12,830 nt of DNA from Leptospira ellisii (GTDB taxonomy: Bacteria; Spirochaetota; Leptospiria; Leptospirales; Leptospiraceae). The position numbers and the translations under genes are program-made. The notes below the pieces were generated by a model. The model was not told the origin of the DNA. It did no database searches and worked only from the letters and a program-made list of their open reading frames with translations. Shown one piece after another: positions 1-12,830 of this stretch (positions are counted from its first letter, which is position 1; every line of letters begins with the position of its first letter). The stretch covers positions 1 through 12,830 of the forward strand of contig NZ_NPEF01000113.1 of assembly GCF_002811955.1 (NCBI RefSeq), read 5' to 3'.

Positions 1-811
1 GAAGAAATTTAGACTTGGAAACCGTCGGATTCGAATCTTGATATTCCCGATAATGATCGTAGAATTTATCCCAAAGATCCCCGTGTGTCGTGTATGTTTC
101 GCTCTGAGGTCCGTATTGAAAATGGATATGGCCGCAATGATCCTTAAGATGATCGGCGATTTTTTGATATAAGGGAGTGTCGGGACAAGGGGTTTTCGTA
201 AAAGCGTAGGGCCACCACACGTTGTCGATCGTTCCGAAGCCGGAATGCAGATCCAAAACCGGCATCACCGCATTCTCCGTTTGAAAAAAGGAATCCTGCA
301 TCAATCGAAACAACGCCCGCGATTCCGGCTCTAATCCGTTTCCCCTAAAATAAGGAAGGCGTTTGGAAATTTTTTGACCTCCGAAAAACGGAAGAGCTTT
401 GACCGCTTCGATCCCGGAATTCCGCATCAGATCCACTCCGCCCGGATTGGATCTCTGTTTTAAAACCACACCGCCCGGATTGACGACGGGAAGAACGACG
501 ATTCCCAATTTTCCTTTTTTCAACTCGGGTAAAAATCCGGTCGAATCCGGATGCAGAACGTATTCCAAAAAATCGAGAAGGATCAAAATGCCGATCGTTT
601 CCAATCCGTGTACACCCGCAACGATCCCGACCGGATGTTCCTTCAGACCTTTTTCCGTTCCGATACGAAGCGCGTGAATCGGAAATCGAAATCCTTCCTT
701 CGTTTTTCTGGAGAATCCGATCTGATTCAAACTCGTCAGTTTTCCTCCGAGTTTGAGGATCTTGAGAAGTTTTTTGTCGTATCGATTGAGACGTTTAAGA
801 CCGCGAAGCAT
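1..811 (-). CDS. M14-family zinc carboxypeptidase-like protein, 3' end cut off by window
   Basis: Metallopeptidase-like protein of the M14 (zinc carboxypeptidase/succinylglutamate desuccinylase) fold; 270 codons are visible and the frame is still open at the left edge. Seen: a zinc-ligand HxxE motif (H68, E71 in AGVHGLETIG), a substrate-binding-like stretch with R110 followed by GVDLMRN (R120, N121; usually GVDLNRN), and the third zinc ligand H179 in VLDLHSG. The catalytic Glu expected near the C-terminus lies outside the window. There is no signal peptide from ATG 811; the start is basic (MLRGLKRLNR), which suggests a cytoplasmic enzyme. The ATG is 13 nt after the upstream lipoprotein stop and has only a weak Shine-Dalgarno. 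An in-frame GTG at 859 would add 16 residues and overlap the upstream gene. Last visible gene of the seven-gene minus-strand operon. The exact substrate (peptidoglycan peptide, amino-acid conjugate or protein tail) cannot be told from sequence. Confidence 0.85.
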   Translation of the reverse strand, partial: MLRGLKRLNRYDKKLLKILKLGGKLTSLNQIGFSRKTKEGFRFPIHALRIGTEKGLKEHPVGIVAGVHGLETIGILILLDFLEYVLHPDSTGFLPELKKGKLGIVVLPVVNPGGVVLKQRSNPGGVDLMRNSGIEAVKALPFFGGQKISKRLPYFRGNGLEPESRALFRLMQDSFFQTENAVMPVLDLHSGFGTIDNVWWPYAFTKTPCPDTPLYQKIADHLKDHCGHIHFQYGPQSETYTTHGDLWDKFYDHYREYQDSNPTVSKSKFL

Positions 812-824
812 AATCGTACCCGCG

Positions 825-1253
825 CTACCGCTTAGACTGGATGTTTTGAAGAAGCGCACAGTCCGCGGAAACTGCGGTCACTCCTGTGCGGATTTTCCCG
901 CAAGACTCGCGAACCACGCTTTGAAAACAACTCCGCACGACTTGTTTGATTTTTTCAGGGTCTTCGTTGGCGAGAAGATAAGCGTTCGATTTACGGAACT
1001 TATCCGCGCAGTACGCGGGATTCAAACGTTCCTGAACGAGGGCTTTAGTCGAATCCCTGAAATCGGAGTTCTGATTTTCCGCACACTCGGCCAATTTTTG
1101 ACAATAAAAGGAAACCAGTTCCGAAGATTCCTCCCTCCATTTTTCGTCCGGAATTCCGCTCGGCGAGGGTTGTTTTTTACAGACGATAAAACAAAAGAAT
1201 ACCGTCGCGATCGAAATGATCTTCAAGGTTGTATGCGAATTCATTCTATTCAT
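825..1253 (-). CDS. small Cys-rich putative lipoprotein (142 aa)
   Basis: Not recognised as a named family. A hydrophobic N-terminal segment (about residues 10-24) ends in FIVC with C25, which fits a relaxed spirochaete lipobox, so export and lipidation are likely. The mature part is charged and contains six cysteines arranged as pairs (YCQKLAEC, YCADK, SCFQ, SCGK, DCALL), suggesting disulfides in the periplasm. ATG 1253 was chosen because AGGGA sits 5 nt upstream of it; a longer version from TTG 1268 would overlap the upstream stop and has no ribosome site. It lies 11 nt downstream of the MotB-like gene and 13 nt upstream of the carboxypeptidase, so it is co-transcribed with envelope-type genes. 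Function unknown. Confidence 0.82.
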   Translation of the reverse strand: MNRMNSHTTLKIISIATVFFCFIVCKKQPSPSGIPDEKWREESSELVSFYCQKLAECAENQNSDFRDSTKALVQERLNPAYCADKFRKSNAYLLANEDPEKIKQVVRSCFQSVVRESCGKIRTGVTAVSADCALLQNIQSKR

Positions 1254-1264
1254 AAATGTCCCTG

Positions 1265-1993
1265 TCAATGTTCCGCTTTTTTACGGATAAAAATTTCGAT
1301 CCGTTCCCCGGAGGCTTTTCCTTCCGGAGTCGCAGAAGCGTTTTCCGGAGCCTTGTACGAGCTGGAGGCTTCGATCGAAATCCTTTCTTTCGGTATATTA
1401 TAATTTTTTGATAAAGAATCGGCGATCAATTCCGCCCGATAGGAGTTATATTCCCAAGCGTTACGAAACCCCTTTTGCGCGGCCTCGTTTCCGTAGGGAA
1501 TCTGAACCCGGAGGGAAATATCCACGTCCATGGCGCCGGACATCTCCGATATCTTTTGAAACGCGAAATTCATATCTTCGTCCGGACGGAATTGCCCTTC
1601 CCCCAACGAAGCTCCAAACAATACGATTTTGATCTCTTCGGTTTCCTGGATTCCGATGTTCAGTTTCGCCTTTTCCTTCAGCCGTTTTAAGGCGTAACTC
1701 ACCCGTTCCCAAAAACGATACAACTGGGTCCTCGGCTGTAGAAGAGGATCCTCTTCGATCGCGATATTGTTCCCTTGGAAAAACGATTCCCCCAGACCGA
1801 ATCCTCCGCGGATCACATCGGCGACCTGCTTTAATTTCGTCTGATCCACCTGCGAAATGGAATACATGATGATGAACAAACCCAAAAGCAGGGTGATCAT
1901 ATCCGCGTACGTCAAAAGCCAACGTTCCCGATTTTCGTGGGATTCCTCCCTCTTCCGGTTTCGTTCCAAAAGTTGTCTACGCAGACGACTCAT
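1265..1993 (-). CDS. MotB-like plug/OmpA-family peptidoglycan-associated protein (242 aa)
   Basis: Inner-membrane stator-like protein. Residues 1-26 are a strongly basic cytoplasmic tail. One membrane helix (about 27-48) starts with ERWLLTYADMITLLLGLF, the MotB plug signature, and includes D31 at the position of the proton-binding Asp of MotB. A linker of about 80 residues leads to an OmpA-like C-terminal domain (about 125-240) with the conserved EYNSYRAELIADSL helix and RIEIFI strand. The usual GHTD Asp of the peptidoglycan-binding loop appears to be replaced (VQIPYGNE), so binding may be altered. Good Shine-Dalgarno (GGAAGGA); the ATG overlaps the upstream stop as ATGA, so translation is coupled to the preceding gene. 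No motA is adjacent, so this is more likely an accessory or orphan stator/OmpA protein than the main flagellar MotB. Confidence 0.88.
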   Translation of the reverse strand: MSRLRRQLLERNRKREESHENRERWLLTYADMITLLLGLFIIMYSISQVDQTKLKQVADVIRGGFGLGESFFQGNNIAIEEDPLLQPRTQLYRFWERVSYALKRLKEKAKLNIGIQETEEIKIVLFGASLGEGQFRPDEDMNFAFQKISEMSGAMDVDISLRVQIPYGNEAAQKGFRNAWEYNSYRAELIADSLSKNYNIPKERISIEASSSYKAPENASATPEGKASGERIEIFIRKKAEH

Positions 1994-2636
1994 GCTTCCT
2001 TCCGATGTTCGCCTAACAATGTTTCGATGTAATCCGTTTCCCGTCTACGGACTTCCTCGTAAAACGAATCGAAGATGTCCGAAGAAACCGGTAAAGTCGC
2101 GTTATAAGCCTCCTCAACGCTTTGAAATAAGGCGGAAACTCCGAGCATGGAGGCCATAAAACGCGCCGGTTTAATGAGATATGCGCTGATCGGTTTGTGT
2201 GCGAGTTCGTAGAATACTTTAAGATTTCTTAATACGATTTCTAGTTGCCTGCTCCTTTCCTTATGATGGCCCATACGGCCGTATTGAAGGTCGTATTCCT
2301 CGCGGGTAAGACGTTTTCCGTCCCATCCCGATTCCACCAATTGTTTCGCGAGAATCGTATCCAATTCTTCCGTAAGGTTGTTGAGTTCGATAAGATATTC
2401 GATGTTTTCGCGCGAACTTTCCTTCAGCATACCCTTGACTTTTTGGTATGTGTCCATAGCGAGTTGAAGCCAGACTTCCCGTCCTTCCAGATTGTATATC
2501 TTTTCGAAGAAATATTCCACCATCGGAATCGTTTCCTCCAAATGGAAATAACTCGCGTAAAAAACGCGGAATCTTTCCACCTGAGCGCGTACGACTTCAG
2601 CTCTAGCGGCTTTCAATTTTTTACCTGCGAGATCGG

Positions 2637-2640
<4 letters not shown>
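1990..2640 (-). CDS. helical protein resembling the FFLEELY-motif family (216 aa)
   Basis: Mostly alpha-helical, charged, soluble protein without signal peptide or membrane segment. Residues 42-50 read VEYFFEKIY and are preceded by QVERFRVFYASYF, which resembles the FFLEELY-motif proteins of proteobacteria (short uncharacterised proteins with an FFLEELY core near the N-terminus); this assignment is by eye. The rest is predicted helical, with a Gly/His-containing turn (YGRMGHHKERSR) around residue 120. The start ATG overlaps the stop of the upstream lipoprotein gene (ATGA) and its own stop overlaps the start of the MotB-like gene (ATGA), so the two are translationally coupled. That makes a physical or functional partnership with the MotB-like protein plausible, but this is inference. 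Confidence 0.8.
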
Positions 2641-3782
<1,142 letters not shown>

Positions 3783-3819
3783 GGTTCGATAACAGAATCC
3801 GAGAGGGAAAACGGACTGT

Positions 3820-4674
<855 letters not shown>

Positions 4675-4675
4675 A

Positions 4676-5263
4676 CTATGCCGGATGTTTGGAGGCGTCG
4701 AAACCGAGTTCTATGATCGAACCTTTGATGTTTTTTGCGTCTGGATTCGTGGAGATTTTCCCTTCCCCGCAGTGATACATGATCCGGAAGGAATCCATCA
4801 AGGATTGAATGATCTGCAGACCCTTTCCGATGTTTCTGTGAGGGATTTGGGAACCCCTACAAGGAAGAATCTCGCATTTCTTTTCCTGATGTTTTTGGAT
4901 ATAGGAAATATAATCTTTGAGATTGGAAGGTTTCGTATCCGCGGGCATCGCTTCCAATTTTTCGGTCTTCAAACCCGATCCGTAATCCATGATCCAGAGC
5001 GTGAATTTATGATCCCGAATGAGCCAGCGACAGATGATGGTTTCGTCGGAACTGACCTTGACGTTGGCCGAAATCGAGTTGGTTAATGCTTCGTCCGCCG
5101 CCAATTCGATCTGGGAGATGTCTTTCGCGGAAAAACGATTTTCGGTAAGGGAATTCCGTAAAGCGGAACGTAGTTCTTTGATGCTGGTCAGATCGGTGGG
5201 CAAAAACATGACGTACGATCCACCATGATGTTTCACCAGCATTGATTCATCCGAATCTCTCAT
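4676..5263 (-). CDS. RsbW/SpoIIAB-type ATP-binding protein (anti-sigma/serine kinase family, 195 aa)
   Basis: GHKL-fold ATPase of the HATPase_c_2 type. Seen: N-box [16 protein letters not shown] with E58 and N62, the G1 box MDYGSGL (D93, G95, G97) and a G2-like [14 protein letters not shown] (G146, G148), in the spacing of anti-sigma factor kinases. There is no transmembrane segment or sensor domain. The family usually phosphorylates an STAS-domain anti-anti-sigma protein and/or binds a sigma factor; no such partner lies in the window, so the target is unknown. An insert of about 45 residues between G1 and G2 contains two cysteines (KKCEILPC). First gene of the minus-strand block, 73 nt after gltX, with a candidate promoter in the gap. 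A second in-frame ATG (M8) is a possible alternative start. Confidence 0.88.
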   Translation of the reverse strand: MRDSDESMLVKHHGGSYVMFLPTDLTSIKELRSALRNSLTENRFSAKDISQIELAADEALTNSISANVKVSSDETIICRWLIRDHKFTLWIMDYGSGLKTEKLEAMPADTKPSNLKDYISYIQKHQEKKCEILPCRGSQIPHRNIGKGLQIIQSLMDSFRIMYHCGEGKISTNPDAKNIKGSIIELGFDASKHPA

Positions 5264-5320
5264 CTCTATCTCGGCACCCGCCTTCCCAAATTAACAGCCT
5301 AAAGTGGGTGATTTGAGCAA

Positions 5321-5336
5321 AATATACCGCTTTTTT

Positions 5337-5348
<12 letters not shown>
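5321..5348 (-). promoter_or_regulatory. candidate promoter for the seven-gene envelope operon
   Basis: On the minus strand TTGTCC (5348-5343, inside the last codons of gltX) is followed after 16 nt by TATATT (5326-5321). This predicts a start near 5314 and a 5' leader of about 50 nt before the RsbW-like ATG. No hairpin terminator was found after gltX, so read-through from gltX is also possible. Confidence 0.4.
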
Positions 5349-6902
<1,554 letters not shown>

Positions 6903-6907
6903 TGGAA

Positions 6908-7831
6908 TCAATTCTTCTCGTTGGAAATTCTTATGATAGGATAATTTTTGAAATCGGCCGTTGCGGTAAATGGTTTATTTGCGATCAAATCGTAAAAGGA
7001 AAGGGATTTTTTGAGACCTTTCCTTTTTGCGGAGGCCGATTCGTTTTCGTCCGGATAATCCAGACAATAATAATCCGCAGTCGTATCCGATTTTCGCAAA
7101 GGAAGAATCGGCACGCTTCCCGTCAGAATTTTCGCGGCCGGATATTCCATGGATTCATAGTCGTAATCGCGTGTGGAAAAGGAAACGCCGGACGCGTTGA
7201 CAAACTCGGTTTGCATCACCTTGACGATGATTCCGCGTAAGCCGTGTTTCCAGCGAAGGGTTCCGATTCCGGTTACGAATCTGGTTTCCTCGACTTCGCG
7301 CAAAACTCCCTCCTCGTCGATCGAGAAAACTTTTTTCAGGGATTCGACGGACTCCGATTTCGGAATCGATTCCCGAATCTCCGGCAAGTTCCCGATTTCC
7401 GAAACCTCCAGACGTTTCGTTACGAACTTCGGTTCGAATTCGATCTTATGTTTTTCCTGCGCGTCTCTTCGGAAAGTTCCCTTCCATTCCGAGACGAAGA
7501 CGAGATTTCTTTCGGTTCTTCCGCTCGTTTCGGAAAGTTCGAGGTATTTTAGAATTCCTTGAACCATTTCCTCCTTACCGGATCGGTTCTTTAAAAAAAC
7601 GTAACGCGCTTGAAAACTGGACGGCTCGTATCCCGAAGCGAGAAAAGGTTTGGCGGCGAAAAAAATCTGGTTCGTATAAGTTTCCGAAGCGGAACGAGAA
7701 CGCTCGAACCAGGCTTCCTGAATGCTGCCGCAACGTATTAGAAAGACTGAAACCGCCAAAATCAGCGGATTACGAACGAAATACGAAAAACGGATCGGGA
7801 TACGTGTTCTAAAGCGGGAAAGATCGTGCAT
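6908..7831 (-). CDS. putative lipoprotein upstream of gltX (307 aa)
   Basis: Unrecognised exported protein. From ATG 7831 it has an unusually long basic n-region (about 20 residues with several Arg), a hydrophobic core [10 protein letters not shown] and the lipobox FLIRC (C34). The Arg at -1 of the Cys is unusual for E. coli but tolerated in spirochaete lipoproteins. The mature domain is mixed alpha/beta and charged, with no catalytic motif visible; a Cys occurs late (YYCLDY). An upstream TTG (7879) would extend the N-terminus by 16 residues without any visible benefit, so ATG is preferred, though neither has a clear Shine-Dalgarno. First gene of the gltX transcript; its 5' region faces the topoisomerase operon. 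Confidence 0.8.
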   Translation of the reverse strand: MHDLSRFRTRIPIRFSYFVRNPLILAVSVFLIRCGSIQEAWFERSRSASETYTNQIFFAAKPFLASGYEPSSFQARYVFLKNRSGKEEMVQGILKYLELSETSGRTERNLVFVSEWKGTFRRDAQEKHKIEFEPKFVTKRLEVSEIGNLPEIRESIPKSESVESLKKVFSIDEEGVLREVEETRFVTGIGTLRWKHGLRGIIVKVMQTEFVNASGVSFSTRDYDYESMEYPAAKILTGSVPILPLRKSDTTADYYCLDYPDENESASAKRKGLKKSLSFYDLIANKPFTATADFKNYPIIRISNEKN

Positions 7832-7930
7832 CGAATTGTAAATCGGGTTTTTTCGAAAAACCTGCAAGGAAAAACCCAAAAATTAAACTTTCTTTACAAA
7901 AACGGGGGGTCGGATATGCAAATGCGCGAA

Positions 7931-7953
7931 AGCGGATTGTTCAAATGTCCGCT
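7931..7953. repeat. short inverted repeat AGCGGA/TCCGCT in divergent region
   Basis: Perfect 6-bp arms AGCGGA (7931-7936) and TCCGCT (7948-7953) separated by 11 nt. It lies in the leader predicted for the minus-strand lipoprotein and could be a protein-binding site or a weak leader hairpin; it may also be chance. Confidence 0.4.
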
Positions 7954-7958
7954 TGTAA

Positions 7959-11554
<3,596 letters not shown>

Positions 11555-11634
11555 TCTCCGAAATCGGCCGCCGTCTCGAAACGGACAAGGGCCAGATTCC
11601 ATTCCAATAAATTAGGAGATCATAATTTTCTAAT

Positions 11635-11660
11635 AAAAAAGGGACATTGGTCCCTTTTTT
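11635..11660. terminator. bidirectional intrinsic terminator
   Basis: Perfect 11-bp stem AAAAAAGGGAC (11635-11645) and GTCCCTTTTTT (11650-11660) with ATTG loop, U-tract on both strands. It sits 80 nt after the topoisomerase B stop and between convergent genes, so it can end both this operon and the tetR transcript. Confidence 0.93.
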
Positions 11661-11844
11661 ATTTTTGTCGGAATTACCGCGAAACTCGAATGAAGATATC
11701 GGTTGACTTTTCCGCGGTTTTCCGTTAGAGGGAAACTTCCGCACTTTTTCCCGCGGACCCGCCTCCTCCACCCAATCAGGGTGGGGACGCGCGTATCACG
11801 GAGGATCGTCGGAACTACGGCATTGGTTGTGTGGTCGGGAAATT
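11661..11844. other. GC-rich, structured intergenic stretch with hairpin at 11766-11786
   Basis: Non-coding on both strands as far as can be seen. It holds an 8-bp stem (arms 11766-11773 and 11779-11786, loop AATCA, one U-G pair), a second imperfect hairpin GTTTTCC/GGGAAAC near 11717-11737, and two TTTTCCGCGG-like copies (about 11708-11717 and 11744-11755). A weak plus-strand promoter-like pair, TTGACT (11703-11708) and TAGAGG (11726-11731), is present. It is more GC-rich than other intergenic DNA here, which suggests a dispersed palindromic repeat or a small RNA, unproven. On the minus strand it forms the 3' untranslated region of the tetR transcript before the terminator. Confidence 0.4.
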
Positions 11845-12495
11845 CTATGCGTCGATTCCTCGCTTGAGTGTGTCGAGAATTTTCCGTATTTCCACTTCGT
11901 CGTCCAATCGATCCTCTTTCGTCAAAACGAATCGATACATGAGATAGGAAATATTGATGCTATACGAAATTTTTACGAAGGACTCCGGATCCAAATCGCT
12001 TCTCACTTCCCCTTTTTCCTGAAAATAACGGATCGCTTCGACCGCAGGTCCGAAAAGATTCTCCTTCCATATCGGACCGAAAAAATCCAAAAAGTCGGAA
12101 TCATGCAATACTGCAGACGATAAAATCCGAATCTTATGACGATTCTCTTTCGCCATCTCGATACGGTTCCTCATCAGGGAAAGATACCATTGATCGAAAG
12201 AAACGTTCCGCGTTTCCAAAAATTTTCTAAGCTCAGGCATCTGGGAAGCGAAGGCGGCTTCATAGACGATACCTGACAAAATTCTAATATAGAGATCTTT
12301 TTTTCCCGGAAAATATTTAAAGAGAGTCCTCTCGGTCACCTGAGCGCGCTTGGAGATTTCGGCGGTAGTCGTTCCTTCATAACCGCGTTCTCCAAAAAGT
12401 TTTTCCGCGGCGTCAAGGATGTCTTTTTCCTTCGAAGAGGAAGGTCGCGCGTATTTTCCGTATTCGGAAAGAAGTTTCTTCCGATTGAGTTTCAT
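11845..12495 (-). CDS. TetR-family transcriptional regulator (216 aa)
   Basis: DNA-binding repressor-type protein. An N-terminal helix-turn-helix domain spans about residues 22-70 (DILDAAEKLFGERGYEGTTT, then AEISKRAQVTERTLFKYFPG and KKDLY), which is the full TetR signature. A long all-helical ligand/dimer domain follows (about 75-216), with no recognisable ligand class. ATG 12495 was chosen because AGGAA lies 5 nt upstream; a TTG at 12558 would add 21 residues unrelated to the family. The basic extension before the HTH (MKLNRKKLLSEYGKYARP) is longer than usual and may contact the DNA minor groove. The start overlaps the stop of a short leader ORF. Target genes are not evident; candidates are its own promoter palindrome and the palindrome near the right edge. 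Confidence 0.93.
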   Translation of the reverse strand: MKLNRKKLLSEYGKYARPSSSKEKDILDAAEKLFGERGYEGTTTAEISKRAQVTERTLFKYFPGKKDLYIRILSGIVYEAAFASQMPELRKFLETRNVSFDQWYLSLMRNRIEMAKENRHKIRILSSAVLHDSDFLDFFGPIWKENLFGPAVEAIRYFQEKGEVRSDLDPESFVKISYSINISYLMYRFVLTKEDRLDDEVEIRKILDTLKRGIDA

Positions 12496-12575
12496 AAAAA
12501 TTCCTGAGTTCGATTTTTTAGAATCGTTTTCAAAGAAAAGAAATATTTTTGCAGGCAAGGTTCTTCGATTTTCAT
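12492..12575 (-). CDS. 27-codon leader ORF translationally coupled to tetR
   Basis: A short ORF starting MKIEEPCLQKYF and ending RTQEFL. It has the best ribosome site of the region, GGGAGGA (12585-12579), 3-4 nt before its ATG at 12575, and a predicted transcript start about 25 nt upstream. Its TGA overlaps the tetR ATG as ATGA and it is in a different frame from tetR. The peptide is basic with one short hydrophobic patch and matches no family I know. The arrangement suggests that translation of the leader delivers ribosomes to tetR. An alternative is that it is a chance ORF and tetR uses its own AGGAA site; the two are not exclusive. Confidence 0.55.
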   Translation of the reverse strand: MKIEEPCLQKYFFSLKTILKNRTQEFL

Positions 12576-12589
12576 CGTTCCTCCCGAAA

Positions 12590-12605
12590 AAAATTCACGA
12601 ATTTT
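12590..12605. promoter_or_regulatory. candidate TetR autoregulatory operator (16-bp palindrome)
   Basis: Perfect palindrome with 7-bp arms, AAAATTC (12590-12596) and GAATTTT (12599-12605), around AC. It covers the predicted transcription start just downstream of the TATAAT box, a classical place for TetR-family autorepression. AT-rich composition raises the chance of a random match. Confidence 0.5.
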
Positions 12606-12607
12606 CT

Positions 12608-12636
12608 ATTATAAAAAATCGCCTTATACATCTAAA
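12608..12636 (-). promoter_or_regulatory. promoter of leader ORF-tetR
   Basis: Minus strand: consensus -10 TATAAT (12613-12608), 17-nt spacer, -35 TTTAGA (12636-12631; 4 of 6 matches). Transcription would start near 12600, giving a leader of about 25 nt that includes GGGAGGA before the short ORF. Confidence 0.65.
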
Positions 12637-12794
12637 TTCTTCGATTTTAAACGAATTTCCCTCCAAAACAACGCTTACTCTTCCTTGTTATCGAAAAACG
12701 GTAAATCTCGGGCCAATTCTCGAATTTTCGCGTCAACGTGAAATCGAAGTCGGACTTTACCTAAAAACGCAGGGAGAAAAACTAAAAAATCATT

Positions 12795-12812
12795 GTATAG
12801 TATTTACTATAC
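12795..12812. promoter_or_regulatory. 18-bp palindrome, candidate operator near right edge
   Basis: Perfect 8-bp arms GTATAGTA (12795-12802) and TACTATAC (12805-12812) around TT. A TATACT -10-like hexamer (12808-12813) reads rightwards but lacks a clear -35. The length and symmetry suit a TetR/MarR-type dimer. It may control a divergent gene beyond the window. Between 12649 and 12794 I see no ORF, RNA gene or terminator. Confidence 0.5.
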
Positions 12813-12830
12813 TAAGAATTTGGAAAATAT

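Larger units (their letters stand above)
12561..12648. repeat. 12-bp direct repeat flanking the tetR promoter
   Basis: TTCTTCGATTTT occurs exactly at 12561-12572 and again at 12637-12648, 76 bp apart, on either side of the promoter and palindrome. One copy covers the start of the leader ORF. It may be a repeated regulator site or the trace of a local duplication. Confidence 0.5.

Noticed and set aside
753..1403. Long plus-strand open frame opposite the Cys-rich lipoprotein and MotB-like genes
   Set aside because: Translation is Arg/Phe-rich with no family likeness and runs across two well-supported minus-strand genes; it is the mirror of their codon bias.
12496..12558. Extension of tetR to the upstream TTG at 12558
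   Set aside because: The added 21 residues precede the normal TetR N-terminus, the TTG has no Shine-Dalgarno, while ATG 12495 has AGGAA at good spacing.

Overview
The window looks like chromosomal DNA from a spirochaete, most likely a Leptospira species with moderate GC (mid-40s % by eye). The evidence is a cluster of lipoproteins with relaxed spirochaete-type lipoboxes, a Leptospira-like GluRS, and gene-dense operons with 4-nt overlaps. This assignment is inferred from protein character, not from a database search.

Left two thirds, minus strand (7831 down to 1). A tightly packed run is read leftwards: a 307-aa lipoprotein, gltX (glutamyl-tRNA synthetase), then after a 70-nt gap with a plausible internal promoter a seven-gene block. 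That block holds an RsbW/SpoIIAB-type ATPase (anti-sigma/serine kinase family), a DUF455-like ferritin-fold diiron protein, a 381-aa lipoprotein, a helical protein resembling the FFLEELY-motif family, a MotB-like plug/OmpA protein, a small Cys-rich lipoprotein, and the first 270 codons of an M14 zinc carboxypeptidase that runs off the left edge. Junctions are 4-nt overlaps or gaps of 1-37 nt, so this is very probably one operon. Its content (lipoproteins, a stator-like peptidoglycan-binding protein without a visible motA, a putative peptidase, a signalling ATPase) suggests an envelope-related module, but no function is established for it.

Middle (about 7832-8033). A divergent intergenic region contains a perfect 8-bp inverted repeat (CCTGTCAA/TTGACAGG) nested within a second one (AACACT/AGTGTT), overlapping candidate promoters for both directions.

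Right centre, plus strand (8034-11554). Two overlapping genes encode the A and B subunits of a type IIA DNA topoisomerase, in A-then-B order. The A subunit is only 462 aa and has no C-terminal beta-pinwheel; it carries a SPRY-type active site and Arg at the classical quinolone Ser position. The B subunit (711 aa) has variant ATPase, QTK-loop and TOPRIM motifs. This is not an ordinary gyrase or topo IV pair. A strong bidirectional hairpin terminator follows.

Right end, minus strand. A TetR-family regulator converges on the topoisomerase operon. It is preceded by a previously easy-to-miss 27-codon leader ORF with a strong Shine-Dalgarno whose stop overlaps the tetR start (ATGA), a consensus TATAAT promoter, and a 16-bp palindrome on the predicted transcription start that could be the autoregulatory operator. 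A second, 18-bp palindrome lies near the right edge, perhaps controlling a divergent gene outside the window.
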